64,000 nucleotides of DNA. Source: Acidovorax carolinensis. Its GTDB lineage: Bacteria; Pseudomonadota; Gammaproteobacteria; Burkholderiales; Burkholderiaceae_C. Position numbers and translations under genes: made by a program. Under the pieces are notes generated by a model. That model was not told the DNA's origin. It was given only the letters and a program-made list of their open reading frames with translations, and did no database searches. The stretch covers positions 1,426,001 through 1,490,000 of the forward strand of contig NZ_CP021361.1 of NCBI RefSeq assembly GCF_002157145.1, given 5' to 3'. Positions 27,013-34,031 of the stretch are shown piece after piece (position 1 is the first letter of the stretch; each line of letters starts with the position of its first letter).

Positions 27013-29445
27013 ATGTCCGGACATACCCCCCTGCCAGCCACCCCCATCGATCTGCCACTGTTGCCCCTGCGCGATGTGGTGGTGTTTCCCCATATGGTCA
27101 TCCCGCTTTTCGTGGGACGACCCAAGAGCATCAAGGCGCTGGAGTTGGCGATGGAGTCCGACCGCCGCATCATGCTTGTGGCCCAGAAGGCTGCCGCCAA
27201 GGACGAACCCTCGGTTGAAGACATGTTCGATGTAGGCTGCGTCTCCACCATCCTGCAGATGCTCAAGTTGCCCGATGGCACCGTCAAGGTGCTTGTGGAA
27301 GGGCAGCAGCGTGCGCTGGTGACGTCCATAGCGGATACCGAAACGCACTTCACTGCCACCGTGACGCCCGTCGAGCCCGACCAGGAAAAGCATAAATCCA
27401 GTGAAATCGAGGCGCTTCGCCGTGCCGTGATGCAGCAGTTTGACCAGTACGTCAAGCTCAACAAGAAGATCCCGCCCGAGATTCTTACCTCCATCTCCAG
27501 CATTGATGATCCGGGACGTCTGGTGGACACCATTGCCGCGCATCTGCCGCTGAAGCTGGAAAACAAGCAGGTGGTTCTGGATCTCTCCGATGTCAAGGCA
27601 CGTCTGGAAAATCTGTTCGAGCAGCTTGATCGCGAAGTCGACATCCTGAATGTCGACAAGAAGATTCGTGGCCGTGTGAAGCGCCAGATGGAAAAAAACC
27701 AGCGCGACTTCTACCTCAACGAACAGGTCAAGGCGATCCAGAAGGAACTCGGCGAGGGGGAGGAGGGCGCCGACATTGAAGAGATCGAAAAGAAGATCAA
27801 GCTGGCCAAGATGCCGGCAGAGGCCCGAAAGAAGGCGGAAGCCGAGTTCAAGAAGCTCAAGCTGATGTCGCCCATGTCGGCCGAAGCCACGGTGGTGCGC
27901 AGCTACATCGATGTGCTTACCGGCTTGCCGTGGAGCAAGAAGAGCAAGATCAAGCACGACCTTGGCAATGCCGAAACGGTGCTGAACGAAGACCATTTCG
28001 GTCTCGACAAGGTCAAGGATCGCATCCTTGAATACCTTGCAGTGCAGCAGCGCGTGGACAAGGTCAAGGCTCCCATTCTTTGCCTGGTAGGGCCACCCGG
28101 CGTTGGCAAGACCTCCCTGGGGCAGTCGATTGCCAAAGCGACCGGACGAAAGTATGTGCGCATGGCGCTTGGTGGCATGCGCGATGAAGCGGAAATTCGG
28201 GGGCATCGCCGTACCTACATCGGTGCCATGCCAGGTAAGGTGTTGCAGAGCCTTGGCAAGGTGGGTGTTCGCAACCCGCTGTTCCTGTTGGATGAAATCG
28301 ACAAGCTGGGCACCGACTTCCGGGGCGATCCGTCGAGCGCGTTGCTTGAGGTGCTGGATCCGGAGCAGAACCACACTTTTGGTGACCACTATGTGGAGGT
28401 CGATTTCGATCTGAGTGATGTCATGTTCGTGGCCACGTCCAACTCCATGAACATTCCGCCCGCCTTGCTCGATCGCATGGAGGTGATTCGTCTGTCGGGC
28501 TACACCGAAGACGAGAAAACCAGCATTGCCATGAAATACCTGCTGCCCAAGCAGCTTAAGAACAATGGCGTGAAGAATGAGGAGCTCCTCATCACCGAGG
28601 GAGCTGTGCGCGACATGGTGCGCTACTACACCCGCGAGGCGGGGGTGCGATCCCTGGAGCGCGAACTCTCCAAGATCTGCCGCAAGGTGGTGAAGGGGCT
28701 GCAGCTCAAGAAGCTGCAACCGCAGGTCGTAGTGAATGAAGACAATCTGCCCGACTTTCTGGGTGTGCGCAAGTACACCTATGGCCGCGCCGAGCAACAG
28801 AACCAGGTCGGCCAGGTGGTCGGTCTTGCATGGACCGAGGTCGGTGGTGATTTGCTCACCATCGAGGCGGCTACCATGCCTGGCAAGGGTGTCATTACCC
28901 GTACCGGCTCGCTGGGCGATGTGATGAAAGAGTCCGTCGAGGCTGCCCGCACCGTGGTGCGCAGTCGGGCACGCATGCTGGGCATCAAGGATGAAGCCTT
29001 TGAAAAGCGCGATATCCATATTCACGTGCCCGATGGCGCCACTCCCAAGGACGGCCCCAGCGCGGGTGCGGCGATGACCACTGCGTTTGTGTCTGCTCTC
29101 ACGGGCATTCCGGTGCGCGGCGATGTGGCCATGACAGGGGAAATTACCCTGCGTGGTGAGGTCACTGCGATTGGCGGTCTCAAGGAAAAACTGCTTGCGG
29201 CATTGCGCGGCGGTATCAAGACGGTGCTGATTCCTGAAGAGAACATGAAGGACCTGCAGGAGATTCCGGACAACGTGAAAAGCGGGCTTGAGATCGTGCC
29301 GGTCAAGTGGATCGACAAGGTGCTTGAAGTTGCACTGGAGCGCAAGCCGGTTCCCTTGACGGATGAAGAGGTTGCGGTGGTGGTTGCGTCTGCCGCCGAA
29401 AAATCAGCCGTGGGTGCACCCAGCGCGGATCCGTTGAAACATTGA
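27013..29445 (+). CDS. lon: ATP-dependent protease Lon
   Basis: From ATG 27013 (TGAGG upstream, 7-nt spacing) the protein has 810 residues. The N-terminal LON domain begins LPLLPLRDVVVFPHMVIPLF. The AAA+ module has Walker A GPPGVGKTS and Walker B PLFLLDEIDKL. The protease domain has the Ser in PKDGPSAGAAM and the Lys in GGLKEKLLAA. Lon degrades misfolded and regulatory proteins in the cytosol. It closes the tig-clpP-clpX-lon block and is separate from the LonH-type protease at 3968. Confidence 0.97.
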   Translation: MSGHTPLPATPIDLPLLPLRDVVVFPHMVIPLFVGRPKSIKALELAMESDRRIMLVAQKAAAKDEPSVEDMFDVGCVSTILQMLKLPDGTVKVLVEGQQRALVTSIADTETHFTATVTPVEPDQEKHKSSEIEALRRAVMQQFDQYVKLNKKIPPEILTSISSIDDPGRLVDTIAAHLPLKLENKQVVLDLSDVKARLENLFEQLDREVDILNVDKKIRGRVKRQMEKNQRDFYLNEQVKAIQKELGEGEEGADIEEIEKKIKLAKMPAEARKKAEAEFKKLKLMSPMSAEATVVRSYIDVLTGLPWSKKSKIKHDLGNAETVLNEDHFGLDKVKDRILEYLAVQQRVDKVKAPILCLVGPPGVGKTSLGQSIAKATGRKYVRMALGGMRDEAEIRGHRRTYIGAMPGKVLQSLGKVGVRNPLFLLDEIDKLGTDFRGDPSSALLEVLDPEQNHTFGDHYVEVDFDLSDVMFVATSNSMNIPPALLDRMEVIRLSGYTEDEKTSIAMKYLLPKQLKNNGVKNEELLITEGAVRDMVRYYTREAGVRSLERELSKICRKVVKGLQLKKLQPQVVVNEDNLPDFLGVRKYTYGRAEQQNQVGQVVGLAWTEVGGDLLTIEAATMPGKGVITRTGSLGDVMKESVEAARTVVRSRARMLGIKDEAFEKRDIHIHVPDGATPKDGPSAGAAMTTAFVSALTGIPVRGDVAMTGEITLRGEVTAIGGLKEKLLAALRGGIKTVLIPEENMKDLQEIPDNVKSGLEIVPVKWIDKVLEVALERKPVPLTDEEVAVVVASAAEKSAVGAPSADPLKH

Positions 29446-29484
29446 TGCAAAAAGTGCTGGCGCACCCTCAAAATTGCGCTACAA

Positions 29485-29514
29485 TTGATCCCATCGCAGC
29501 CAACGTTGTACAAT
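29485..29514 (+). promoter_or_regulatory. Sigma-70 promoter of the first tRNA-Gly
   Basis: TTGATC, an 18-bp spacer and TACAAT lie so that transcription would start about 10 bp before the tRNA at 29533. Confidence 0.6.
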
Positions 29515-29532
29515 GTGAGGCTTCGGTAAAAT

Positions 29533-29608
29533 GCGGGAATAGCTCAGTTGGTAGAGCGCAACCTTGCCAAGGTTGAGGTCGAGAGTTCGAGACTCTTTTC
29601 CCGCTCCA
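29533..29608 (+). tRNA. tRNA-Gly (anticodon GCC), copy 1
   Basis: GCGGGAA pairs with TTCCCGC; D-arm AGCTCAGTTGGTAGAGC, anticodon loop TTGCCAA, T-arm GAGAGTTCGAGACTC and an encoded CCA complete a 76-nt tRNA. Identical to the copy at 29925. Confidence 0.97.
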
Positions 29609-29614
29609 ATTTCC

Positions 29615-29643
29615 AAAAAGGGAAGCATCAGCTTCCCTTTTTT
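29615..29643 (+). terminator. Terminator after tRNA-Gly copy 1
   Basis: AAAAGGGAAGC and GCTTCCCTTTTTT form a stem with a 4-nt loop (ATCA) and T tail, 7 bp after the tRNA. Confidence 0.8.
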
Positions 29644-29665
29644 GTCAGAGGAAAGTGATTTTTCT

Positions 29666-29739
29666 GGCGCGGTAGCAAAGCGGTTATGCCCCGGATTGCA
29701 AATCCGGTTAGTCCGGTTCGACTCCGGACCGCGCCTCCA
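29666..29739 (+). tRNA. tRNA-Cys (anticodon GCA)
   Basis: GGCGCGG pairs with CCGCGCC; the anticodon loop TTGCAAA gives GCA; the T-arm reads GTCCGGTTCGACTCCGGAC; CCA is encoded. 74 nt. The gly-cys-leu order resembles E. coli glyW-cysT-leuZ. Confidence 0.97.
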
Positions 29740-29767
29740 AAACACCATCGGTTGAATCCGGTGCAAC

Positions 29768-29790
29768 AAGGTCCTTCGGGGCCTTTTTTG
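29768..29790 (+). terminator. Terminator after tRNA-Cys
   Basis: AAGGTCC and GGGCCTT pair around a TTCG loop and are followed by TTTT. Confidence 0.75.
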
Positions 29791-29842
29791 TTGGGTTGAC
29801 TCAATGGCCGGTGAGCGAAGTTTTTTCAAAATTTCTTCAAAA

Positions 29843-29873
29843 TTGCCAGTTAGACAAAAAATAACGCTATAAT
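29843..29873 (+). promoter_or_regulatory. Promoter of tRNA-Gly copy 2
   Basis: TTGCCA and a perfect -10 TATAAT are separated by 19 bp, slightly long. The -10 lies 51 bp before the tRNA. Confidence 0.55.
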
Positions 29874-29924
29874 TTGAGACTTGCTGATGCACGCTGAAGG
29901 CGACGACAGAGTGCAATAGTAAAT

Positions 29925-30000
29925 GCGGGAATAGCTCAGTTGGTAGAGCGCAACCTTGCCAAGGTTGAGGTCGAGAGTTCGAGACTCTTTTCCCGCTCCA
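29925..30000 (+). tRNA. tRNA-Gly (anticodon GCC), copy 2
   Basis: Identical in sequence to the tRNA at 29533-29608, including the encoded CCA. It has its own promoter and terminator. Confidence 0.97.
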
Positions 30001-30007
30001 GATATGC

Positions 30008-30033
30008 AAGGGAAGCTTCGGCTTCCCTTTTTT
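30008..30033 (+). terminator. Terminator after tRNA-Gly copy 2
   Basis: AAGGGAAGC and GCTTCCCTT pair around a TTCG loop, followed by TTTT. Confidence 0.8.
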
Positions 30034-30154
30034 CTTGGTGATGGCCTTTGGCTGGCTGTTGTGCTGGCATTGCCTTCATCGGATAAGACAGGGGCATTGC
30101 GCGTCCGCGCGGCCCGGGTTACGCTGTGACGCAGGTGTGCGTTGCGCAGCCGGC

Positions 30155-30193
30155 GCCCCGATGGTGAAATTGGTAGACACTGCGGACTTAAAA
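30155..30193 (+). pseudogene. 5' half of host tRNA-Leu (UAA), cut in the anticodon loop
   Basis: GCCCCGATGG, the D-arm GTGAAATTGGTAGACAC and the 5' anticodon stem and loop GCGGACTTAAAA are present. The expected 3' stem (TCCGC), variable arm and T-arm are missing: the sequence runs into CCTCCTTTGTC. It stands where E. coli-like clusters have tRNA-Leu(UAA) after Gly and Cys. It is therefore the host gene broken at the edge of the mobile element. Confidence 0.85.
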
Positions 30194-30390
30194 CCTCCTT
30201 TGTCAAGTCTTTTCCATCACGAGAGAATAGGCCGAAAAGCTAGCAATGGCGCGGGTTTCAAGCCTCCAGGCATTGCTTCCGAGTTGGTCCCTTGGACGGC
30301 TAGGAGCCAGCCAGGGGCCAAGCGAGCGGTACAGTTAGAGCAAGCTCGGCAGTAGCCGTGCGAAAATGGCCTCGGTAACGAGGCAAGCCA
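30194..30390. other. Non-coding stretch between broken and intact tRNA-Leu
   Basis: This 197-bp stretch has no convincing gene and no group I intron core, so the broken tRNA is not simply intron-split. It is expected to contain the element's outer attachment sequence. The phrase TGGTGAAATTGGTAGACAC occurs on both sides (30162-30180 and 30398-30416) because both tRNAs share the D-arm. Confidence 0.5.
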
Positions 30391-30707
30391 GCCCGAGTGG
30401 TGAAATTGGTAGACACAAGGGACTTGAAAAATTTGAGCCCTCCGGAGGAAACTCCGAAGGTGAAGCCCGTCAAATTCGGTGAACGCCCTGGATGCGCAAA
30501 CGTCCGAGCCAACGCCGAGCCAAGCCCTGAATCTAAAGGTTCGTGGGAAGGTGTAGAGAGCAGACGGCGGGCACCTACGGCCGCAAGGCTATGGTGAAGG
30601 CGTGCTCCAGACCACGAACAGCGTTCACGCTGGCGGCGAAAGTCGAAGTGGTAAGAAAATCCCTCGACCTCACGGTCATGCCGGTTCGATTCCGGCCCCG
30701 GGCACCA
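30391..30707 (+). tRNA. tRNA-Leu (UAA) interrupted by a group I intron
   Basis: Exon 1 is 30391-30425 (ending GGGACTT) and exon 2 is 30656-30707 (AAAATCCCT to ACCA). Joining them gives the anticodon arm AGGGA-CTTAAAA-TCCCT, anticodon UAA, with a long variable arm (GACC/GGTC), T-arm GCCGG-TTCGATT-CCGGC and encoded CCA. The acceptor GCCCGAG/CCCGGGC pairs except for one A-C mismatch at position 6-67. The split lies between U34 and A35, the same place as in cyanobacterial tRNA-Leu(UAA) genes. Read without splicing the loop would look like CTTGAAA, which is misleading. Confidence 0.9.
30426..30655 (+). ncRNA. Self-splicing group I intron (tRNA intron, IC3-like)
   Basis: The intron is 230 nt and has no internal gene. 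Visible elements: exon CTT pairs with intron GAG (P1, with U-G at the splice site); CGGAG-GAAA-CTCCG is P2. TCAAATTCGGTGAA and GCCGAGCCAAGCC match the P4/P5 strands of the Azoarcus and Anabaena tRNA introns. GAAGGTGTAGAGAGCAGACG carries the P7 guanosine site. CACCTACGG...TATGGTG is P8, and GGCGAAAGTC a terminal P9 hairpin. The last base is G, as required. It should splice without protein. Confidence 0.9.
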
Positions 30708-30711
30708 ACTC

Positions 30712-30746
30712 AAAAACCGTTCCTGCGAAAGCGGGAACGGGTTTTT
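30712..30746. terminator. Bidirectional terminator between tRNA-Leu and DUF2274 gene
   Basis: AAAAACCGTTCC and GGAACGG(G)TTTTT form a strong stem with A run on one side and T run on the other, so it can end both the tRNA transcript and the conjugation operon. Confidence 0.85.
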
Positions 30747-31032
30747 AGCTGGATGGTTGACCTGTATTCGATCCTCTTTGATTCACTCCAGAAGGCTTGC
30801 GTCCGATTAACTCGATTGCATTGGCTTTCCTGAACCCCCGATCCCCAGCCATGAATGCTTCGAGCATGTGCGGGATCAACGTCGCCACATCGACCGCTTT
30901 GCCATAGGTTTGCGCGTGCATCGAGGCGTAGCGGTCGAGGTCTGCTTTCAAGCTGGCCGGGCATGTGAAGGTCACCTTCGTGGACTCCAGTTTCGGGAGC
31001 GGCCCAAGCCGCAATTTTCTGCTCGTGTTCAT
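30745..31032 (-). CDS. DUF2274 family protein
   Basis: The 95-residue protein starts at an ATG overlapping the trbI stop (ATGA). It contains KVTFTCPASLKADLDRYASMHAQTYG, a ribbon-helix-helix-like stretch, and ends in a polar tail. Proteins of this family regularly follow trbI in Tn4371-like elements. The function is unknown; DNA binding or a small transfer regulator is possible. Confidence 0.75.
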   Translation of the reverse strand: MNTSRKLRLGPLPKLESTKVTFTCPASLKADLDRYASMHAQTYGKAVDVATLIPHMLEAFMAGDRGFRKANAIELIGRKPSGVNQRGSNTGQPSS

Positions 31033-32306
31033 CGGGCACCTCCGCGCTGAAGAAAGAGTGGTTGGTAGGGCCGAAGGGCGACATCCTTATTGACGATGAT
31101 GCGCACCGGCAACCCCGGTCGCGCCGTCAGCGTCGGCTGGATGTTCATGTTGCGTCGGGTCATCTCCTGGCCCACCTGGTTCACGCTGTCCTGCAAGCCG
31201 TCGCGCCCGGCGATGATGATGCGGTTGCCGTCCTGCCGGTTCTCCGGCGCGGCCAGCTCGGCCCCCACGCCCAGCAGCGTGGTCAGCGCCGCGCCGGCCA
31301 GGATGCGGCCCCAGTGCCGGTCAACCTCGTCCTCCACGCCGGCATAGCCCGCCGGATCAGTGCCGACAAGGTTGTCCAGCGTCAGCGAGGACGTATCCGG
31401 CAGGATGATTCGGTTCCACACCATCTGCACACGACTCTGGCCGTAGCTGACCTGGCTGTTATATCGGCCCAGGATGCGCGATCCCTGCGGGATCAGCAGG
31501 AACTTGCCGGTGGCCGTGTCGTAGACCGGCTCCGTCACCGTGGCGATCACGTCGCCCGGCAGATCGGACTTGATGCCCGTTACCAACGCCGCAGCGATCA
31601 CCGTCCCTGCCATGACCTGGTACGGTGAGGCCGGCATCTGGAGATTCCCTGAATTGCGCGTTTCCGTAGAACCGGCTTTCAGGAACGCCTCCTTCTGATC
31701 TTGCCGGTTCTGCGTGGCAGTCGGGTCGGCCGGCTGTGCCGCCGTCGAGGCCGGGCCAGCGGCCAGCGGGTCAAAGGCCGCCAAGGCGTTGCCCATGCCG
31801 GGCGCACCGGGCGTTGCCTGCACGGCCGCGCCAGCGGTCTGCCCTGGCTTGCCCGAGCGGAAGAACACCGACGAAGCCGCCGCCGCATCGGCTTCCTTGC
31901 GCAAGGCATCTTCGGGATCATGGCCCGGCGGCGCATAGGTGGGCGTCACCGGCTGCTGCGACTTCACGATAGCAGGGCCAAGATCGCCCGGCAACGGCGG
32001 CCCCAGCTCGGGCACCTTTGGCGGCAGCTTCGAGTAGTCGGCCGGCAACCCATCCAGCCCTTCGGACTTCGAGACCCGATCCACGTTGTACAGCTCGGTC
32101 TGCTCGCCCGCGCCGCGCCGGTGCGGCTGCAGTGACCAGATCGTGGCCCCGAGCACGGCGACCGAAAGGCCGCCGGTGAGGATGGCCAGCGTGCGCCGGT
32201 TCAGGCGCGTGACCGGGCGCGGCTGGGCGCGCAGCGCCACAGGATCGGGCGCCACCTTGCCCGCTTGCGGGGCAAGATCAGGAGAGTCGTCCTGGTTCAT
32301 GGTCAA
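31029..32306 (-). CDS. trbI: Conjugal transfer protein TrbI (VirB10-like)
   Basis: The 425-residue protein has one N-terminal transmembrane helix (LAILTGGLSVAVLGATIWSL), a Pro-rich periplasmic linker (~70-200) and a C-terminal VirB10/TrbI beta-barrel domain. Conserved blocks include LIPQGSRILGRYNSQVSYGQ and GQEMTRRNMNIQPT. VirB10 spans both membranes and gates the type IV secretion channel. It overlaps trbG upstream and the DUF2274 gene downstream. Confidence 0.93.
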   Translation of the reverse strand: MTMNQDDSPDLAPQAGKVAPDPVALRAQPRPVTRLNRRTLAILTGGLSVAVLGATIWSLQPHRRGAGEQTELYNVDRVSKSEGLDGLPADYSKLPPKVPELGPPLPGDLGPAIVKSQQPVTPTYAPPGHDPEDALRKEADAAAASSVFFRSGKPGQTAGAAVQATPGAPGMGNALAAFDPLAAGPASTAAQPADPTATQNRQDQKEAFLKAGSTETRNSGNLQMPASPYQVMAGTVIAAALVTGIKSDLPGDVIATVTEPVYDTATGKFLLIPQGSRILGRYNSQVSYGQSRVQMVWNRIILPDTSSLTLDNLVGTDPAGYAGVEDEVDRHWGRILAGAALTTLLGVGAELAAPENRQDGNRIIIAGRDGLQDSVNQVGQEMTRRNMNIQPTLTARPGLPVRIIVNKDVALRPYQPLFLQRGGAR

Positions 32307-33316
32307 TTCCTCCGCGCGCCATCCGTGCGCTCGATCCGCACCACGTCGCCTCCACCACTTCCTTTTCCGCCGCCCAAGCGCAGTTCTGCCGCGCCAAACA
32401 GGCGATCCACGATGTAGTACGGTGTGCGAAAGCGGTAGTTCACCAATTGCCCATCGCCCTGCGCGCCGATGACGAACAACGGCGGCAGCTCGCCCTGGGC
32501 GATGCCTTGCGGAAACTGGATATAGACCTTTTCACCGTCGTCAAAGGCGCGTAGCGGCTTCCACGGCGGATTACTGCCGCTGACTGCGTAGCGGAAGCGG
32601 ATCTTGTCCAGCGACAGGCCGGTATCGACCGGCGTGGCGGCGCTGGCCGCCTGTGCCTGGCGCTGCAAGGCCAGCATCTTGTCCTTCGGATACTCCCAGG
32701 ACACCGAAGCCATCCACGTTTTGTCGGTCGATGTCAACTCCAGCAGATAGGTGCGCCGGCTGGTGGTGATGACCAGATTGGTCTTCAACCCTGAGCGGAT
32801 CGGTTTGACCATCACATTGACGCGCAGCGCATCGCCGCTGCCGCTCGACGTGTCTCCGACGATCCAGCGCACCGTATCGCCGGCGGCCACCGTCACCAGC
32901 TCCTCGCCCGGCTGGAGCGCGATCACGGTCACGCGGCCCACAGCCGCATAGACCTGGTACAGCGCGCCATCGGTGAAGGGCCAGACCTGGATCGCATTGA
33001 CGTAGCCCTCACGCGTGGGCGCGATGCGGGCTTCGGCGTTCGCACGCGATACCCGGACTTTCTCGTCAGTGGGCTCCGGCGCTGGCTTGGCGCCCTCGCC
33101 CTCGGGCAGCGGCTTCAACTGCGCTGGAAGCGCCAGCGGCTCGGGAACCGTGACCACATCCACCGGATTGGGCGGCTCCGGCAGCGGCTGTGCCTGCACC
33201 GGCTCATCGAGCGAAATGGTCGGCGGTGGCTTGCCCTGCGTGGCGCAGCCCGAGAACAACAAGGCCGAAGCCAACAAAATCACCGGCAAAGCGGATTTAC
33301 GGAAAACATCATTCAT
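32303..33316 (-). CDS. trbG: Conjugal transfer lipoprotein TrbG (VirB9-like)
   Basis: From ATG 33316, which overlaps the trbF stop, the protein has 337 residues; an upstream extension to 33355 lies inside trbF. A lipoprotein signal ends LLFSGC. The C-terminal half is the VirB9/TrbG domain (FDDGEKVYIQFPQGI, LPPLFVIGAQGDGQLVNYRF). It forms the outer-membrane ring of the secretion channel together with TrbI. Confidence 0.92.
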   Translation of the reverse strand: MNDVFRKSALPVILLASALLFSGCATQGKPPPTISLDEPVQAQPLPEPPNPVDVVTVPEPLALPAQLKPLPEGEGAKPAPEPTDEKVRVSRANAEARIAPTREGYVNAIQVWPFTDGALYQVYAAVGRVTVIALQPGEELVTVAAGDTVRWIVGDTSSGSGDALRVNVMVKPIRSGLKTNLVITTSRRTYLLELTSTDKTWMASVSWEYPKDKMLALQRQAQAASAATPVDTGLSLDKIRFRYAVSGSNPPWKPLRAFDDGEKVYIQFPQGIAQGELPPLFVIGAQGDGQLVNYRFRTPYYIVDRLFGAAELRLGGGKGSGGGDVVRIERTDGARRN

Positions 33317-34017
33317 GGTTTGGCTCCTTCGTTCGCTTCCAGTTCTCGGCTCCACGACAGGCCGTTGACGTAGATGCCCAAGGGGTTCTTGCGCAGGCGC
33401 TGCTCGGTGCGCGGGGCTTGCAGCACGGTGGAAATCACCGCGTTCCAGCGCTCGGTGCGATCCAGTGCACCGTTGACAAAGCGCTGCTCCGTCCAGCGCA
33501 CGTTGAACGACGTGTCGCTGGCGCGGGTCACGCTGCTGATCTGCACCGTCACCGACTCCTTGCCGATGCGCGCGAACGGGTCATTGGTGCGGGCGTACTC
33601 GTTGAGCACAGCCGCCCCCTTGTCGGTGGTGTAGTCGTAGGCATCCAGCCAGTTCTGGCGCACGACGATGGGGTCGATGGACAGCGAGCGCACCAGGCCG
33701 ATGAAGCGGCCCAGGTGGTACGCGATCTGCGCATCGTTGGGTCGGTACGGCGTGGCGGCTTCGCCGACGGTCCGCACTTGGCCCGCGTTGTCCACCTCGA
33801 TGACGTAAGGCGTCACGATGGACTGCGCCGAGCGCCAGACCAGGCCGCCCGTCATCAGCAACGCGAGCGCAAGACAGCCAAAAGCCATCAGCCGCCAGTT
33901 CTTGGCCTGCACGCGGGCTGAGCCAATGCGCTCATCCCAGACCTGGGCCGCGAATTGGTAGGGAGTGGCAGGCTGCGGCGTATCGGCGTAGCGCACCTGA
34001 GGTCGTTTGAATCGCAT
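33313..34017 (-). CDS. trbF: Conjugal transfer protein TrbF (VirB8-like)
   Basis: ATG 34017 follows AAAGGAG at 8-nt spacing and gives 234 residues. One transmembrane helix (LMAFGCLALALLMTGGLVW) is followed by a periplasmic VirB8 domain with the conserved ARTNDPFARIG and VRWTEQRF stretches. It is an inner-membrane assembly factor of the channel. Confidence 0.92.
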   Translation of the reverse strand: MRFKRPQVRYADTPQPATPYQFAAQVWDERIGSARVQAKNWRLMAFGCLALALLMTGGLVWRSAQSIVTPYVIEVDNAGQVRTVGEAATPYRPNDAQIAYHLGRFIGLVRSLSIDPIVVRQNWLDAYDYTTDKGAAVLNEYARTNDPFARIGKESVTVQISSVTRASDTSFNVRWTEQRFVNGALDRTERWNAVISTVLQAPRTEQRLRKNPLGIYVNGLSWSRELEANEGAKP

Positions 34018-34031
34018 GGGAAGTTCTCCTT

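Noticed and set aside
27161..27163. lon start at the upstream Met (26977)
   Set aside because: The Met at 27013 has a good ribosome site and matches the usual Lon N-terminus; the upstream twelve residues do not.
26623..29025. 800-codon minus-strand open frame opposite lon
   Set aside because: Lies wholly opposite clpX and lon, both firmly identified; composition is that of an antisense shadow.
30391..30440. A tRNA with an unusual anticodon loop CTTGAAA (read as Ser UGA)
   Set aside because: This arises only if the intron is ignored; splicing gives CTTAAAA and Leu UAA.
30738..30760. Tn4371-type attachment site (TTTTTCAT)
   Set aside because: Only TTTTTAGCT is present after the terminator, and the junction evidence points to tRNA-Leu instead.
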